Shown here: positions 8,164 to 16,837 of the stretch, in pieces | How positions within the stretch are numbered: the stretch's first letter is position 1 | Layout: each line of letters begins with the position of its first letter | NCBI GenBank assembly: GCA_028684735.1 | Contig: JAQUFI010000003.1 | Coordinates: 1 to 29,678, forward strand | Direction: 5' to 3' | Length of the DNA stretch: 29,678 nt | Source of the DNA: Bacilli bacterium | GTDB taxonomy: Bacteria; Bacillota_I; Bacilli_A; RF39; UBA660 | Notes under the pieces: generated by a model | Told to the model about the DNA's origin: nothing | What the model saw: only the letters and a program-made list of their open reading frames with translations | Database searches by the model: none | Program-made: the position numbers and the translations under genes

Positions 8164-8201
8164 ATATATTAATTAGAAGGGATAACGGAGGTGAATGATA
8201 T

Positions 8202-8876
8202 CTGAATAAATATTTTAAGTACTTAATCTTTTTGGGATTGTTATTTATAAATCCATTAACGATTGAAGCTCAATGTGGCTATACTGAAAAAGTTAGATTA
8301 CAAAAGATAGCAGGTAATGTTAGTTTTTCTTATGAGCATAATGACAGCAATATAAATATTAATAAAGAAGGAATAGAGTTTACGATTACAATTTCTAATA
8401 TTCACCCAGATATCTATGTTAAAGATACATTGCATGGTGATACTTATACCTTTGAAAATAACTCTTCAATAGCAACAAAAACAGAATACCTAAGTGGTAT
8501 AAATATCATTTATAAAATATATGGTAATACAGAGAATTGTAAGGGTGAGTTATTAATGAGTAGTTATGTTAATATACCTAGTTACAATATATATCATCAT
8601 GATCCTATGTGTAAAGGAATTGAAACATATGAATTGTGTCAAAAATGGTCAAAGGTTAATTTAAACTATAATCAATTCACTAAAAGAATTGAGCAATATA
8701 GAGAAAGTTTAATGGAAAAACCAGAAATAGATGACGAAGGCGAAAAATCACTAATTGACAATTTAATTTATTTTTTTACTTCAAAGTATTACTTTATAAT
8801 TATGATTAGTATTATCGTTGTGAGTTCACTATTGATGTATTATTTAAATAAGAAGAACAACTTTGATTTAAAATAG
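8202..8876 (+). CDS. Secreted, C-terminally membrane-anchored protein, unknown; likely CTG start
   Basis: 224 residues if started at CTG 8202. That start gives a textbook signal peptide (NKYFKYL, a hydrophobic core, then PLTIEA before QCG) and lies 10 bases after GGAGGTGA (8187-8194). The first ATG/GTG/TTG alternative (TTG 8232) is 40 bases from any Shine-Dalgarno site and would cut the signal peptide in half; an in-frame TGA at 8196 excludes anything further upstream. The ectodomain (about 24-190) contains several Cys in spaced pairs (e.g. CKGIETYELC) and looks strand-rich. One TM at about 195-216 is followed by a basic tail, giving type I topology. No family recognised. A terminator follows. 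Confidence 0.75.
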   Translation: MNKYFKYLIFLGLLFINPLTIEAQCGYTEKVRLQKIAGNVSFSYEHNDSNININKEGIEFTITISNIHPDIYVKDTLHGDTYTFENNSSIATKTEYLSGINIIYKIYGNTENCKGELLMSSYVNIPSYNIYHHDPMCKGIETYELCQKWSKVNLNYNQFTKRIEQYRESLMEKPEIDDEGEKSLIDNLIYFFTSKYYFIIMISIIVVSSLLMYYLNKKNNFDLK

Positions 8877-8884
8877 TATTATTT

Positions 8885-8919
8885 AAAAATACATTCGTTT
8901 TAACTGAATGTATTTTTTC
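8885..8919 (+). terminator. Rho-independent terminator
   Basis: A 12-bp stem (AAAAATACATTC / GAATGTATTTTT) with a 9-base loop, followed by further T residues, just downstream of the 8876 stop. It separates the two envelope genes from the large secreted-protein transcript. Confidence 0.85.
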
Positions 8920-8984
8920 TTGCCAATATTTTACATTAAGTCGATAAAGAAAACGAAAAAATATAGTAATTTTTAAAATAATCA

Positions 8985-8992
8985 TGTATAAT
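8985..8992 (+). promoter_or_regulatory. Candidate promoter of large secreted-protein gene
   Basis: TGTATAAT, a perfect -10 hexamer with TG directly adjacent; no clear -35. It would give a leader of about 110 bases before 9110. The leader holds a 7-bp inverted repeat, AGAGATT (9025-9031) / AATCTCT (9054-9060). I see no known riboswitch consensus. Confidence 0.45.
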
Positions 8993-9109
8993 GGAGTTAT
9001 ATTAATGATAAGAATACATAATTAAGAGATTGTAAATCGTATTAACAAGTAATAATCTCTAGGTTGGCATCAAATTAAAATATTATTTTTAGAAAACGGA
9101 TGTGATTTT

Positions 9110-12100
9110 ATGAAAAAAACAATTATTCCCTTTTTAATTTTATTATGTGTAGCAATATTCCCTGGTAGTATCAATGCCACTGAAGGTAATATTGGCGGTG
9201 GTGGTGTATATACAGGGCAACCCTGTACAAGTGCATCTGGTGTTTGCTATACTGAGTTTCTTTCTGGTTTAAGAAGTTTAAGTTATGTTGATGGAATAAG
9301 GATTACCATCGTTGATCGATCAGGAAATAAAATCCCTGGCACTAAAAGCGTGGATTATGTGAATAACACCCAACAAAAGAATAAATTATTGACTCTTAAC
9401 TTAAAATTTTATCCAACACAATTACATAAAAATGCTCGACTAAGCAGTAGTGAACAACCAATAGTTGGTAAATATCCTCATGAAATTAAAGATATCGCTA
9501 TAAAAGATTATTTTGAAAAAGGTGCTAATAATATAGTTCTTAACTATTTTACAATTGATTTGCCTGCCTATGAACCAACAGGTAATACCCCAGGCGCGAG
9601 AACTTATTACGAAGCTACTGGTTATAATTATGATACCCACTATGCGGATGGTTCTATAAAAACCCATTTTATGTTAGTTGAACCACTTACTTATATGAGG
9701 GTAACTTTTATGAAATCGAACTCTGCGAATCATTATTTTGGAACAGTAACGGATATTGCTAAAATGATGGTTGCTGATAATATTACACTATATCAAGGTT
9801 TTTTTGCAACTGTAATGCCGTTAGCAATTTATACAAGAGATAATCCTATCGATGGTTCTCAATCGACTGCTGGTCTAATATCAATTCAAAGATGGGTTGA
9901 TAATATGCAGTTAACAAATTATTCTGCTGAACTTGCAACGAGGAATGGTGTTGCTGCCGGGCATATCTGGTTACCATGGCTTCCTCCAAAAGAAGAAATA
10001 TGTGATTTAAATAACCCAGAGCATTTTCCTACTTCAATACATGAGACTGATCGTAAGTGTTGTGAAACAGTTGCAAATGATTTAGATAAATATGATATAT
10101 CTTTAGATGACTTATATTTTATGTATCCTGCTTGTGATATGCGTACTGAGGTGGTTGCAACACCAGCAGAACCAACTTGTATCTTTGATTTAGAAATTAA
10201 TATTCCTAATAGTTGCGATGTTCGCAGTGAAGGAACGATTAAAGACATCGAAGATTGGGAATGTATTTTCAATAGTCGTCAATCTTCTGAAAATGATATT
10301 AAAACCCATTTCTTTTCTTGGGAAAATCAATACTGTTCTTATTATTGTAGAGAAGAAGTTAAATATATATATCCAGGTAGAAGTTTAGAAGTTTTAGCAG
10401 GAAATCATTTTACATTAGGTGACTTAGGACATTTCCCAAATCTAAGACCAATTCGTTTTATTGGGACAAGCGAATGCCGACCAACAAGCGATAATGGCGG
10501 TATTGACTGGCCAACTTTTGAAAAAGATTGGATAGCAGCTGATGCAAATGTTAAAACAACATGGGATGCTTATCAAATATCTTTAAAGAAAGATGATGCA
10601 GCTAATCGTGCTACTAGAGAGAGAAGACAAGAATGTGGTTGTGTATATAGTACCTCACATAATGATTGTTGTACGAGAGAAACTAGGGTATATCACTCAA
10701 GAACTTGTTACCGAAGGTGTAATTGTTCGACAAATGCTGAGGGAGTCAGAACTTGTGACAGCTGTCCATACGATTGTTCTTATTATACTTATCCTTGTGT
10801 TACTGTGAATAATACTTATCATTACAAATATTTCCCAGCAACTGTATATTATGATGATGGAACCGGTAGTAGAAATGTAACGCCTGCTTCATATTGTAGT
10901 CGTCCAGATTATGGGACATCAACTAATCGTACTAGATATTATGATGCTTTAAATCATAGAACTGATTTAGAAAACGCTATCACTGAATGTAATGATTGGA
11001 AAAGAGATTATACTGAGTTTCAACCAGATGTTTATTTCAAATATGCAGAAGAATATTATGGTGGAGAAACTTATAAATTAGTTGGAGATGTTACTACTGA
11101 TGAACAAACTGATTATTATATTAATAATGTTAGTCTTGCTAGTGTTGATAGATATAAACGAACTAAAACAACTTATCGAAATATATGTAATACTACTGGT
11201 GTGACTTGTCGAAAAGGAGCTAGTGTATCTGGAAGTAGATATGTTTATCCTACTAATGACTGGTTAGCACAAATTACAACCAAAGAGTATGATTATGGTT
11301 TACCAAATGGTGTATATCAGTATGTTGCAAAACCATCTGGAGAGTCATTCGATTATAATCCTGGAGGAAATTATTATGATTTAGGATATAGTAATTTACC
11401 AGTTCATTATTCTAGAGTGCAAGGTTGGTATGATTATGAGTTAGATTATACTTCTTTCGGACATAATCATAAGTTTGATAAATATATTTTTGGTAACAGT
11501 AAAATTGGCGTTGGTTATGGTTCTAATAGTGAACTTTACCAATTTATCCAAGATAATAGTTTAATGCAATATATATCTCAATGTGCTAGCCCAGCTGCTA
11601 ATTGTAGTACATTGAATTCAAGATTTTATACTTTATTGAGAAATGGTGGCCAATTAAATAACTTCTTAGATTCTAGTTGTGCTAAAAATAGTTTTTGTCG
11701 AGTTGAAGGTTCTAGAATTGCTTGTGGTATTAATAACACATTTAGTTATCGCGGTTATTTAAATGCAGGAACAAGACTATATGTCACTTCAACTAGATAT
11801 TGGACTTTTAGTGTTAGAGTAGAAGTTTGGAATGATGGTCGTAGATGGTGGATTAAACACCCAGGTACTAATGTTTGGGATTATTTATCAAGAACTACTT
11901 CATATGATCGATATTATCGTAGTGGTGATAATTATGAAAAATATTTTTGCACCAGTAGTGGTGGGTGTACATACCAAGATAGCTTCTATGCACCGACAGG
12001 AAGTAATCTTGATGGAAAAGTAAGTCCTTCTAATTTTGATGGTCCTAATGTTTATGCAAAATTACAAAGTTGTTTAACAGGAAGTGATAGCAATACTGCA

Positions 12101-12484
12101 CCAACTGATGCTTTCACTGGAAATACTCGTTTTGCTTGTGAATATTATGTGTTAAATGAAATTGTTTGTCCACCTGGTGAGAGATGTGAATATGTAGGCT
12201 TAAGCCCAATCTTTAGACCGATTGATCTTTCAAATCCATTTCCTGGATTATCAGGATATGGTCGAAAACCCGGAAAGAATTGGGATAGGAGTTCTATAAT
12301 AGATACATACATTACTAATAACCGTGGAGTTGAAACAGAACGAGTTTATACAGATCTTGATCCGTTATATCGTATTACATTAACACCAGCAGTTATTAAA
12401 GAAATAAGAAGATATAATGATGTAAAAACTACTTATGAAGATGGCTATGCTGATTTCGGAATGCAATGTATTCTAGATGGGTAA
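9110..12484 (+). CDS. Giant secreted Cys/Tyr-rich protein, unknown (candidate adhesin)
   Basis: 1124 residues with a clear signal peptide (MKKTIIPFLILLC, then AIFPGSINA, cleavage near residue 24). No C-terminal TM, LPxTG motif or lipobox, so it is either released or held by other envelope proteins. Rich in Tyr, Asn, Thr and Cys. A dense Cys cluster at about residues 507-565 includes CGC, CC, CYRRCNC and CDSCPYDC, suggesting disulfide-stabilised extracellular modules. No family recognised. The ATG follows GGATGTGATTTT. It leads the Tad-like gene set and could be a pilus tip protein, adhesin or exported effector, though nothing in sequence proves this. Odd: after TAA 12482 the same frame stays open for 35 codons up to TAG 12590 (see findings), so the original gene may be longer. 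Confidence 0.85.
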   Translation: MKKTIIPFLILLCVAIFPGSINATEGNIGGGGVYTGQPCTSASGVCYTEFLSGLRSLSYVDGIRITIVDRSGNKIPGTKSVDYVNNTQQKNKLLTLNLKFYPTQLHKNARLSSSEQPIVGKYPHEIKDIAIKDYFEKGANNIVLNYFTIDLPAYEPTGNTPGARTYYEATGYNYDTHYADGSIKTHFMLVEPLTYMRVTFMKSNSANHYFGTVTDIAKMMVADNITLYQGFFATVMPLAIYTRDNPIDGSQSTAGLISIQRWVDNMQLTNYSAELATRNGVAAGHIWLPWLPPKEEICDLNNPEHFPTSIHETDRKCCETVANDLDKYDISLDDLYFMYPACDMRTEVVATPAEPTCIFDLEINIPNSCDVRSEGTIKDIEDWECIFNSRQSSENDIKTHFFSWENQYCSYYCREEVKYIYPGRSLEVLAGNHFTLGDLGHFPNLRPIRFIGTSECRPTSDNGGIDWPTFEKDWIAADANVKTTWDAYQISLKKDDAANRATRERRQECGCVYSTSHNDCCTRETRVYHSRTCYRRCNCSTNAEGVRTCDSCPYDCSYYTYPCVTVNNTYHYKYFPATVYYDDGTGSRNVTPASYCSRPDYGTSTNRTRYYDALNHRTDLENAITECNDWKRDYTEFQPDVYFKYAEEYYGGETYKLVGDVTTDEQTDYYINNVSLASVDRYKRTKTTYRNICNTTGVTCRKGASVSGSRYVYPTNDWLAQITTKEYDYGLPNGVYQYVAKPSGESFDYNPGGNYYDLGYSNLPVHYSRVQGWYDYELDYTSFGHNHKFDKYIFGNSKIGVGYGSNSELYQFIQDNSLMQYISQCASPAANCSTLNSRFYTLLRNGGQLNNFLDSSCAKNSFCRVEGSRIACGINNTFSYRGYLNAGTRLYVTSTRYWTFSVRVEVWNDGRRWWIKHPGTNVWDYLSRTTSYDRYYRSGDNYEKYFCTSSGGCTYQDSFYAPTGSNLDGKVSPSNFDGPNVYAKLQSCLTGSDSNTAPTDAFTGNTRFACEYYVLNEIVCPPGERCEYVGLSPIFRPIDLSNPFPGLSGYGRKPGKNWDRSSIIDTYITNNRGVETERVYTDLDPLYRITLTPAVIKEIRRYNDVKTTYEDGYADFGMQCILDG

Positions 12485-12592
12485 AAATGTTTAAGTGCCT
12501 TTCTTAGAACCAGTGAGTTTTCTCGAATAATTGATGGCTGTGGTATAATGGGTAAAAATTACGGTCGCTGTTTAGATGAGGAAGGGTGGTAG
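12485..12592 (+). other. In-frame 35-codon continuation after the TAA of the large secreted-protein gene
   Basis: This 108-base interval would otherwise be intergenic. In the frame of the gene starting at 9110 it has no stop until TAG 12590-12592, three bases before the next ATG at 12596. It encodes three Cys (KCLS, DGCG, GRCL) and ends MGKNYGRCLDEEGW. G+C of the 35 codons is about 39% (41 of 105 counted), above nearby non-coding DNA. One neighbouring frame (starting 12486) closes after two codons. This suggests former or alternative coding sequence rather than a spacer. Confidence 0.5.
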
Positions 12593-12595
12593 TAT

Positions 12596-13003
12596 ATGAA
12601 AGAGTCTTTTTGGGCAGTATTAGTAGTAAGTATTGGAATAATTGCAATTCTCTTTGTCTATTTATTTCAAACTATTACTAACACAGATGAACATAATATG
12701 GTTTTATTAAGAGAAACGACTGAAGGAGCTATGTACGATGCTTTTGATTTAGCTGCTTATCGACGTAGTGGGGTCATCAGAATTGATCGCGAAAAATTTG
12801 TGGAGAATTTTATTCGTCGATTCGCTGAAAATGCAAGTTTAGCTCGTACTTATGTTATTGAAATATATGATGTTAATGAAATGCCACCCAAAGTAAGTTT
12901 AAAGGTTTCAAGTTCAGAGGAAGGAAATGTTGTCAACCAAGTTATGAACTTTGATATTGTTAATCGTATTAATGCAATATTGGAAGCTCCACATTCATAT
13001 TAA
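12596..13003 (+). CDS. Small pilin/TadE-like protein with N-terminal TM
   Basis: 135 residues: MKES followed at once by a hydrophobic helix (about 5-27), then an outside-facing soluble domain with mixed helix and strand. The layout resembles Tad minor pilins (TadE/TadF-like), and the M-[K/R]-E start is shared with three more small proteins at 16898, 17258 and 17708. There is no prepilin peptidase leader (no Gly-containing pre-sequence) and no Cys. The ATG follows GAGGAAGGGTGG, which lies inside the 3' end of the possible extension of the preceding ORF. It lies 31 bases upstream of the CpaB-like gene and is most likely co-transcribed with the Tad-like genes. Assignment as pilin-like rests on size, topology and context. 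Confidence 0.7.
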   Translation: MKESFWAVLVVSIGIIAILFVYLFQTITNTDEHNMVLLRETTEGAMYDAFDLAAYRRSGVIRIDREKFVENFIRRFAENASLARTYVIEIYDVNEMPPKVSLKVSSSEEGNVVNQVMNFDIVNRINAILEAPHSY

Positions 13004-13034
13004 TTACAAAAAAGAAAGAAAGGGATGAAAAGGA

Positions 13035-13859
13035 ATGAATAATATATTAAATTCATTAAAAAGATTTATTAAAAACAAAAACACCATAACTATCATTGGT
13101 GTTTTCGTAATTCTTGGTATCTTATACTGGGGTTACGATTCACAAATTAAGGCTGCTGTTAATCCAGTTCAAGTACCGGTAGCTGCAATTTCAATTCAAC
13201 CTAGAATTGAAATTAAGGACCATATGTTAAAATTAATTGAAATGCCTGCAGTAGCTGTACCAGAAAATGTTGTTCGAAGCCGCGCTAGTATTGTCGGTAA
13301 GTGGACAAATGTTAATGCTGTAATTCCAGAAGGAAGTATGTTTTATATTAATGTTTTAGTTGATAAAAATAAGCTTCCTGATTCAGCGTTTGTCGAAGTA
13401 AAAGAGGGGCAAATACCTTATCAATTCCGAGTTGACATAAACTCTACTTATGGGAATTCAATTTTCCCTGGGAATAAGATTGATATTTATATGAAAGCTA
13501 ACGATGATGATGGAAAAATTATGGTAGGGAAATTGTTAGAGAATGTTGAAGTGTTAGCTGTAAAAGATAGTTCAGGAAAACACGTTTTTGAAAACACAGA
13601 ACAAGAAAGAACTCCTACTAATATAATCTTTGGTATTGAAGAAGAAATTCATATTTTGCTTAGAAAAGCAGGTTATATGACTCGATTTGGGGTTGAATTA
13701 TTCCCAGTTCCTCATGGTGGTCTTATCGAAAGTGAAGGGGATACTCGTGTTAGTACTCAATACTTGAAAGACTATATTAATGCTAATACTGTTGTGCTTG
13801 AAGGGCAAGAGTCACAAATCCCAACTGATGAAGATTTGTTACCGGACGAGGGCGAATAA
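13035..13859 (+). CDS. cpaB: CpaB/RcpC-like SAF-domain pilus assembly protein
   Basis: 274 residues: a basic N-terminus, one TM (about 17-34), then a SAF domain (about 43-105) with the family flow VPVAAISIQPRIEIKDHML, EMPAVAVPENVV and NAVIPEGSMFY. A second strand-rich RcpC-type domain (about 115-225) follows, then an acidic tail. CpaB/RcpC proteins are periplasmic or secretin-associated in diderms; in monoderms lacking secretins they are membrane-anchored outside and thought to support Tad pilus assembly. The next gene, cpaF, starts three bases after this stop, indicating coupling. Start chosen at ATG after AAAGAAAGGGATGAAAAGG. The family call is firm; the exact role here is inferred. Confidence 0.82.
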   Translation: MNNILNSLKRFIKNKNTITIIGVFVILGILYWGYDSQIKAAVNPVQVPVAAISIQPRIEIKDHMLKLIEMPAVAVPENVVRSRASIVGKWTNVNAVIPEGSMFYINVLVDKNKLPDSAFVEVKEGQIPYQFRVDINSTYGNSIFPGNKIDIYMKANDDDGKIMVGKLLENVEVLAVKDSSGKHVFENTEQERTPTNIIFGIEEEIHILLRKAGYMTRFGVELFPVPHGGLIESEGDTRVSTQYLKDYINANTVVLEGQESQIPTDEDLLPDEGE

Positions 13860-13862
13860 GAC

Positions 13863-15131
13863 ATGCATGATAACATGTTTTCCCAAATTGATTTTGGTCC
13901 GGTTAAAGAGTTTTTAGAGAATGATGACATCACCGATATTTCTTATAGTAATGGCGGTCAAATATGGTTAAAGAGTTTATCACAGGGTATTTATCGAATT
14001 GAAAACCCTGCCATTAATAATTCTTTTATGGAAAAATTAGCATTTCAATGTTCTAACGTTATGGGGAAAACATTTAATATGGCTCATCCCTTTCTAGATG
14101 CTGAAAGTTCTGAATTGCGTCTTAATTTTATTCATGACTCAGTTGCCCGAAACGGAATAGCAGTCGTTATGCGTAAAACTCCTGCTAAAATTCGTTTGCA
14201 AAAAGAAAAAATTATTGAGGACGAATATATTACAATTGATATTCATGACTTTTTAGTTAAGTGTATTGAGGGTCACTGCAACATTATTGTCTGTGGGGAG
14301 ACCGGTTCTGGTAAAACAGAATTTGTAAAATATCTTGCTTCAAAAATAAAAGAAAATGAAAAAATTATTACAATTGAGGATACACTAGAACTCCACTTAG
14401 ACAAGATTTTCCCACATCGGGATATTGTAGCTATGAAAACTAATAACATTGCTTCATATTCAGATGTGTTGGTTACTTGTATGCGTCAAAACCCTAAATG
14501 GATTTTACTATCGGAAGTTCGTAGTGCTGAAGCAGTTATGGCTGTTAGAAACTCTATTTCATCAGGACATTATATTCTTTCAACTATTCATGCTGATAAA
14601 GCAGTTTCAATACCAAATCGTATGTACAGTTTACTTGAAACTAATCAAGAAATTGATCAATTTTTAAAATCAATTTATCGATATGTTCAATTAGGTATCT
14701 ATATTAGAGGTTATCAAAATAAAGAAACTAAGCGTTTTCATCGTGAAATTGCTGAAGTTACGGAGTTTTATGTAACTAAAGATAACGATGCTATTTACAA
14801 TACTATTTATAAAAAAAGTGTTGTTGGTGATATTGTTCGAAATAAACCTAGTGATAATTTAATAGATTATTTAGAGGGACAAGGTGTTATTTTGTCTAAA
14901 GATTTGATAAAAACAGAAGAAAACAAACCTTCTGTTGGGGATCAACCATCAGAAGTAGTTAATCCTGCGGTTGAACCAATACCATCAAATTCAATAAATG
15001 TTAATCCAACGCCTATAACTAACAATTTTAATCAAAATCCTAATTATACTGGGGTCGTAAACAATTTGCCACCTCAAACGAATCAAAATCCTAATAATAT
15101 AGTCCAACCAAATGTTGAAATAATATCTTAG
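13863..15131 (+). CDS. cpaF: CpaF/TadA (VirB11-class) secretion ATPase
   Basis: 422 residues; the hexameric motor expected to power Tad pilus assembly from the cytoplasm. It has an N-terminal domain with FGPVKEFLENDDITDI at its start (about 9-24). Walker A is GETGSGKT (about 145-152), and an Asp/Glu-box segment IEDTLEL follows at about 172-178. The Walker-B region is WILLSEVRSAEA (about 213-224) and the His box STIHAD (about 240-245). The extra ~100-residue N-terminal region seen in many CpaF proteins is absent, making it closer in size to VirB11. A low-complexity Asn/Pro/Gln tail (about 350-422) is unusual. It is the only VirB11-class ATPase in the window, so it might serve the T4SS-like half too. 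ATG 13863 follows GAGGGCGAATAAG; ATG 13875 is an alternative. Confidence 0.93.
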   Translation: MHDNMFSQIDFGPVKEFLENDDITDISYSNGGQIWLKSLSQGIYRIENPAINNSFMEKLAFQCSNVMGKTFNMAHPFLDAESSELRLNFIHDSVARNGIAVVMRKTPAKIRLQKEKIIEDEYITIDIHDFLVKCIEGHCNIIVCGETGSGKTEFVKYLASKIKENEKIITIEDTLELHLDKIFPHRDIVAMKTNNIASYSDVLVTCMRQNPKWILLSEVRSAEAVMAVRNSISSGHYILSTIHADKAVSIPNRMYSLLETNQEIDQFLKSIYRYVQLGIYIRGYQNKETKRFHREIAEVTEFYVTKDNDAIYNTIYKKSVVGDIVRNKPSDNLIDYLEGQGVILSKDLIKTEENKPSVGDQPSEVVNPAVEPIPSNSINVNPTPITNNFNQNPNYTGVVNNLPPQTNQNPNNIVQPNVEIIS

Positions 15132-15146
15132 TTAAGGAGGTATCAT

Positions 15147-16052
15147 ATGACATCAACAACTATTTTTATAATCATAACGATTATTACTTTATATATCTTT
15201 ATATATAGAAAAAATTCTGGTGATAATGTATATAAATATATTATTACTGGTGCAACCAATGCATATGAAAAATACGCTCCTTACTCATTTAAATTAGTAA
15301 GAGAAAAAGTTAAAGATTTAGGTCAGGAGTATACAACTAGACAATATATATTTCAAATAATAATGTTTGCAGCTGGTGCTGCAACAGTATCATACCTATA
15401 TTTTTATAGTTTAATCATCTGCTTGCTTTATATGGTATTAGCAGTAACCGTTATTCCTTATTTAACTTATTTAAGATGTAAACGATTATATAGTGAATAT
15501 ATCTTTGAACAAATTCAAGTTTATACTACTAATACCATTATGGAATTTGCTACTACTCAATCATTTGTTAAGGCTGTTGAAGGTGTATATGATTCAGGAG
15601 TGTTAGAAGACCCAGTTAAATCAGATGTTAAAACAATGATTGACTTAGCTTATGAAAATGGAACAATCGATCAATCCTTAGATTATATGAACAGTAAGTA
15701 TGATTATTATATTGTAAAGAATATGCACCAATTATTCCTTCAAATTACCAATGAAGGTTCAAAAGATGCGGGTGATTCTTTAGAAAATATGTCATTAGAT
15801 ATCGATATGCTTGTTGAAAATGTTTATCGAGATCGAATTGATCGTAGTGCATTCTATAAGAAGTTTGTCCAATTTGGACTTGTATTATATTTGATGGTTA
15901 TGCTTATTCAGTTTTTACTTGGTATCGAAACATATATTAAGATGTTAGATGATTGGAAAGTCCAATTATTACTTCATGGTATAATTTTTATTAATACATA
16001 CTTCTTATTAAACGGTACGAAATATTATAATGAGAATGTAGGTGCTGAGTAA
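15147..16052 (+). CDS. tadB: TadB-like inner-membrane platform protein (T2SS F domain)
   Basis: 301 residues with a TM at about 3-19, a TM pair at about 68-110, a cytoplasmic helical T2SSF-type domain (about 115-235) and two C-terminal TMs (about 240-262 and 275-290). The two F-domain proteins of Tad systems sit in the cytoplasmic membrane and couple the CpaF motor to pilin insertion. An excellent ribosome binding site (AAGGAGG) lies seven bases before the ATG. Its stop overlaps the next ATG by one base (TAATG). The tadB rather than tadC label follows order and size; sequence alone does not separate them by eye. Confidence 0.85.
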   Translation: MTSTTIFIIITIITLYIFIYRKNSGDNVYKYIITGATNAYEKYAPYSFKLVREKVKDLGQEYTTRQYIFQIIMFAAGAATVSYLYFYSLIICLLYMVLAVTVIPYLTYLRCKRLYSEYIFEQIQVYTTNTIMEFATTQSFVKAVEGVYDSGVLEDPVKSDVKTMIDLAYENGTIDQSLDYMNSKYDYYIVKNMHQLFLQITNEGSKDAGDSLENMSLDIDMLVENVYRDRIDRSAFYKKFVQFGLVLYLMVMLIQFLLGIETYIKMLDDWKVQLLLHGIIFINTYFLLNGTKYYNENVGAE

Positions 16053-16834
16053 TGACATTTTTGATTATAGGAGTTATTTTAATTATTATCTTTGAATATA
16101 ACAAGGTTATTGATACAAAAAAATTTATTTATGATTCAGAACCATATTTTCACTTTTTAATGGAAGAAGATTATAAGTTTTTATTAAGTGTTAAATATAA
16201 TGGAGAAATCGATGTTGATAAATTATTTGGACAAAGAGTTCGAAACGGTTTAATAGCAATTGTAGCAATGTTTTTCTTCTTTATATCAAAAATGAGTTTC
16301 TTATATCTTTTACTTTCAATCATTATAGGTTTTATTGTATTTAAACAACCATATTCTGCTTTAAAGAAGTATTATCGTAACAATTTGTACAATATTAACT
16401 TAATGTTGCCGTATTATTTAAAAAGTTTAGAAATTTTGATTCAACATTATACAGTTCCTGTAGCTTTGAGTCGTTCAATTGAAACGGCACCAGACATTTT
16501 CAAACCAGGTCTTAGAAAATTAATTGCTAAAATTGAAGCTGGTGATTCTACAGTTGAACCATATATGGATTTTGCTAAAGAATATCCTGTTCGAGATTCA
16601 ATGAGAATGATGCGACTTCTTTACCGTTTAGGTCTAGGTTCTCAAGAAAACAAACAAGAACAATTAATGATGTTCTCGAGAACGGTGTCATCATTACAGA
16701 ACAAAACACGTGAACAAAAGTATAAAGAACGTCTAGAAAAAATGGAAAGTAAAACAATGCTTATGTTAGGTGGAACTGGTGGGGGAATCATTTTCTTGAT
16801 GTTACTGTCAATGATGATGATGACTCAAATTTAA
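16052..16834 (+). CDS. tadC: TadC-like inner-membrane platform protein (T2SS F domain)
   Basis: 260 residues: a short N-terminal TM (about 2-13), a TM pair at about 67-98, a cytoplasmic F domain (about 105-232) with the family-like segment LMLPYYLKSLEILIQ and a Met/Gly-rich C-terminal TM (about 234-258). It works with the preceding protein as the platform of the Tad machine. The start overlaps the tadB stop, so translation is coupled. No terminator follows; a strong promoter begins only four bases downstream. Confidence 0.85.
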   Translation: MTFLIIGVILIIIFEYNKVIDTKKFIYDSEPYFHFLMEEDYKFLLSVKYNGEIDVDKLFGQRVRNGLIAIVAMFFFFISKMSFLYLLLSIIIGFIVFKQPYSALKKYYRNNLYNINLMLPYYLKSLEILIQHYTVPVALSRSIETAPDIFKPGLRKLIAKIEAGDSTVEPYMDFAKEYPVRDSMRMMRLLYRLGLGSQENKQEQLMMFSRTVSSLQNKTREQKYKERLEKMESKTMLMLGGTGGGIIFLMLLSMMMMTQI

Positions 16835-16837
16835 ATA

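Noticed and set aside
10593..10808. Plus-strand open frame inside the giant secreted-protein gene
   Set aside because: Out of frame within a clearly coding gene with signal peptide; low-complexity Val/Ile content is a frame shadow.
9110..12484. TGA-as-Trp (Mollicute) code
   Set aside because: TGG is used for Trp throughout, no in-frame TGA was noticed inside genes, and TGA ends genes in ATGA overlaps at 1397 and 27162.
12544..12549. TATAAT as a promoter for the 12596 gene
   Set aside because: No -35 match, and the bases lie within the in-frame coding-like continuation (codons GGT ATA ATG), so the match is probably chance.
12548..12592. Fourteen-codon mini-ORF MGKNYGRCLDEEGW as an independent small gene
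   Set aside because: Its ATG overlaps the TATAAT and has no ribosome binding site; it is in the frame of the upstream gene and better explained as that gene's tail.
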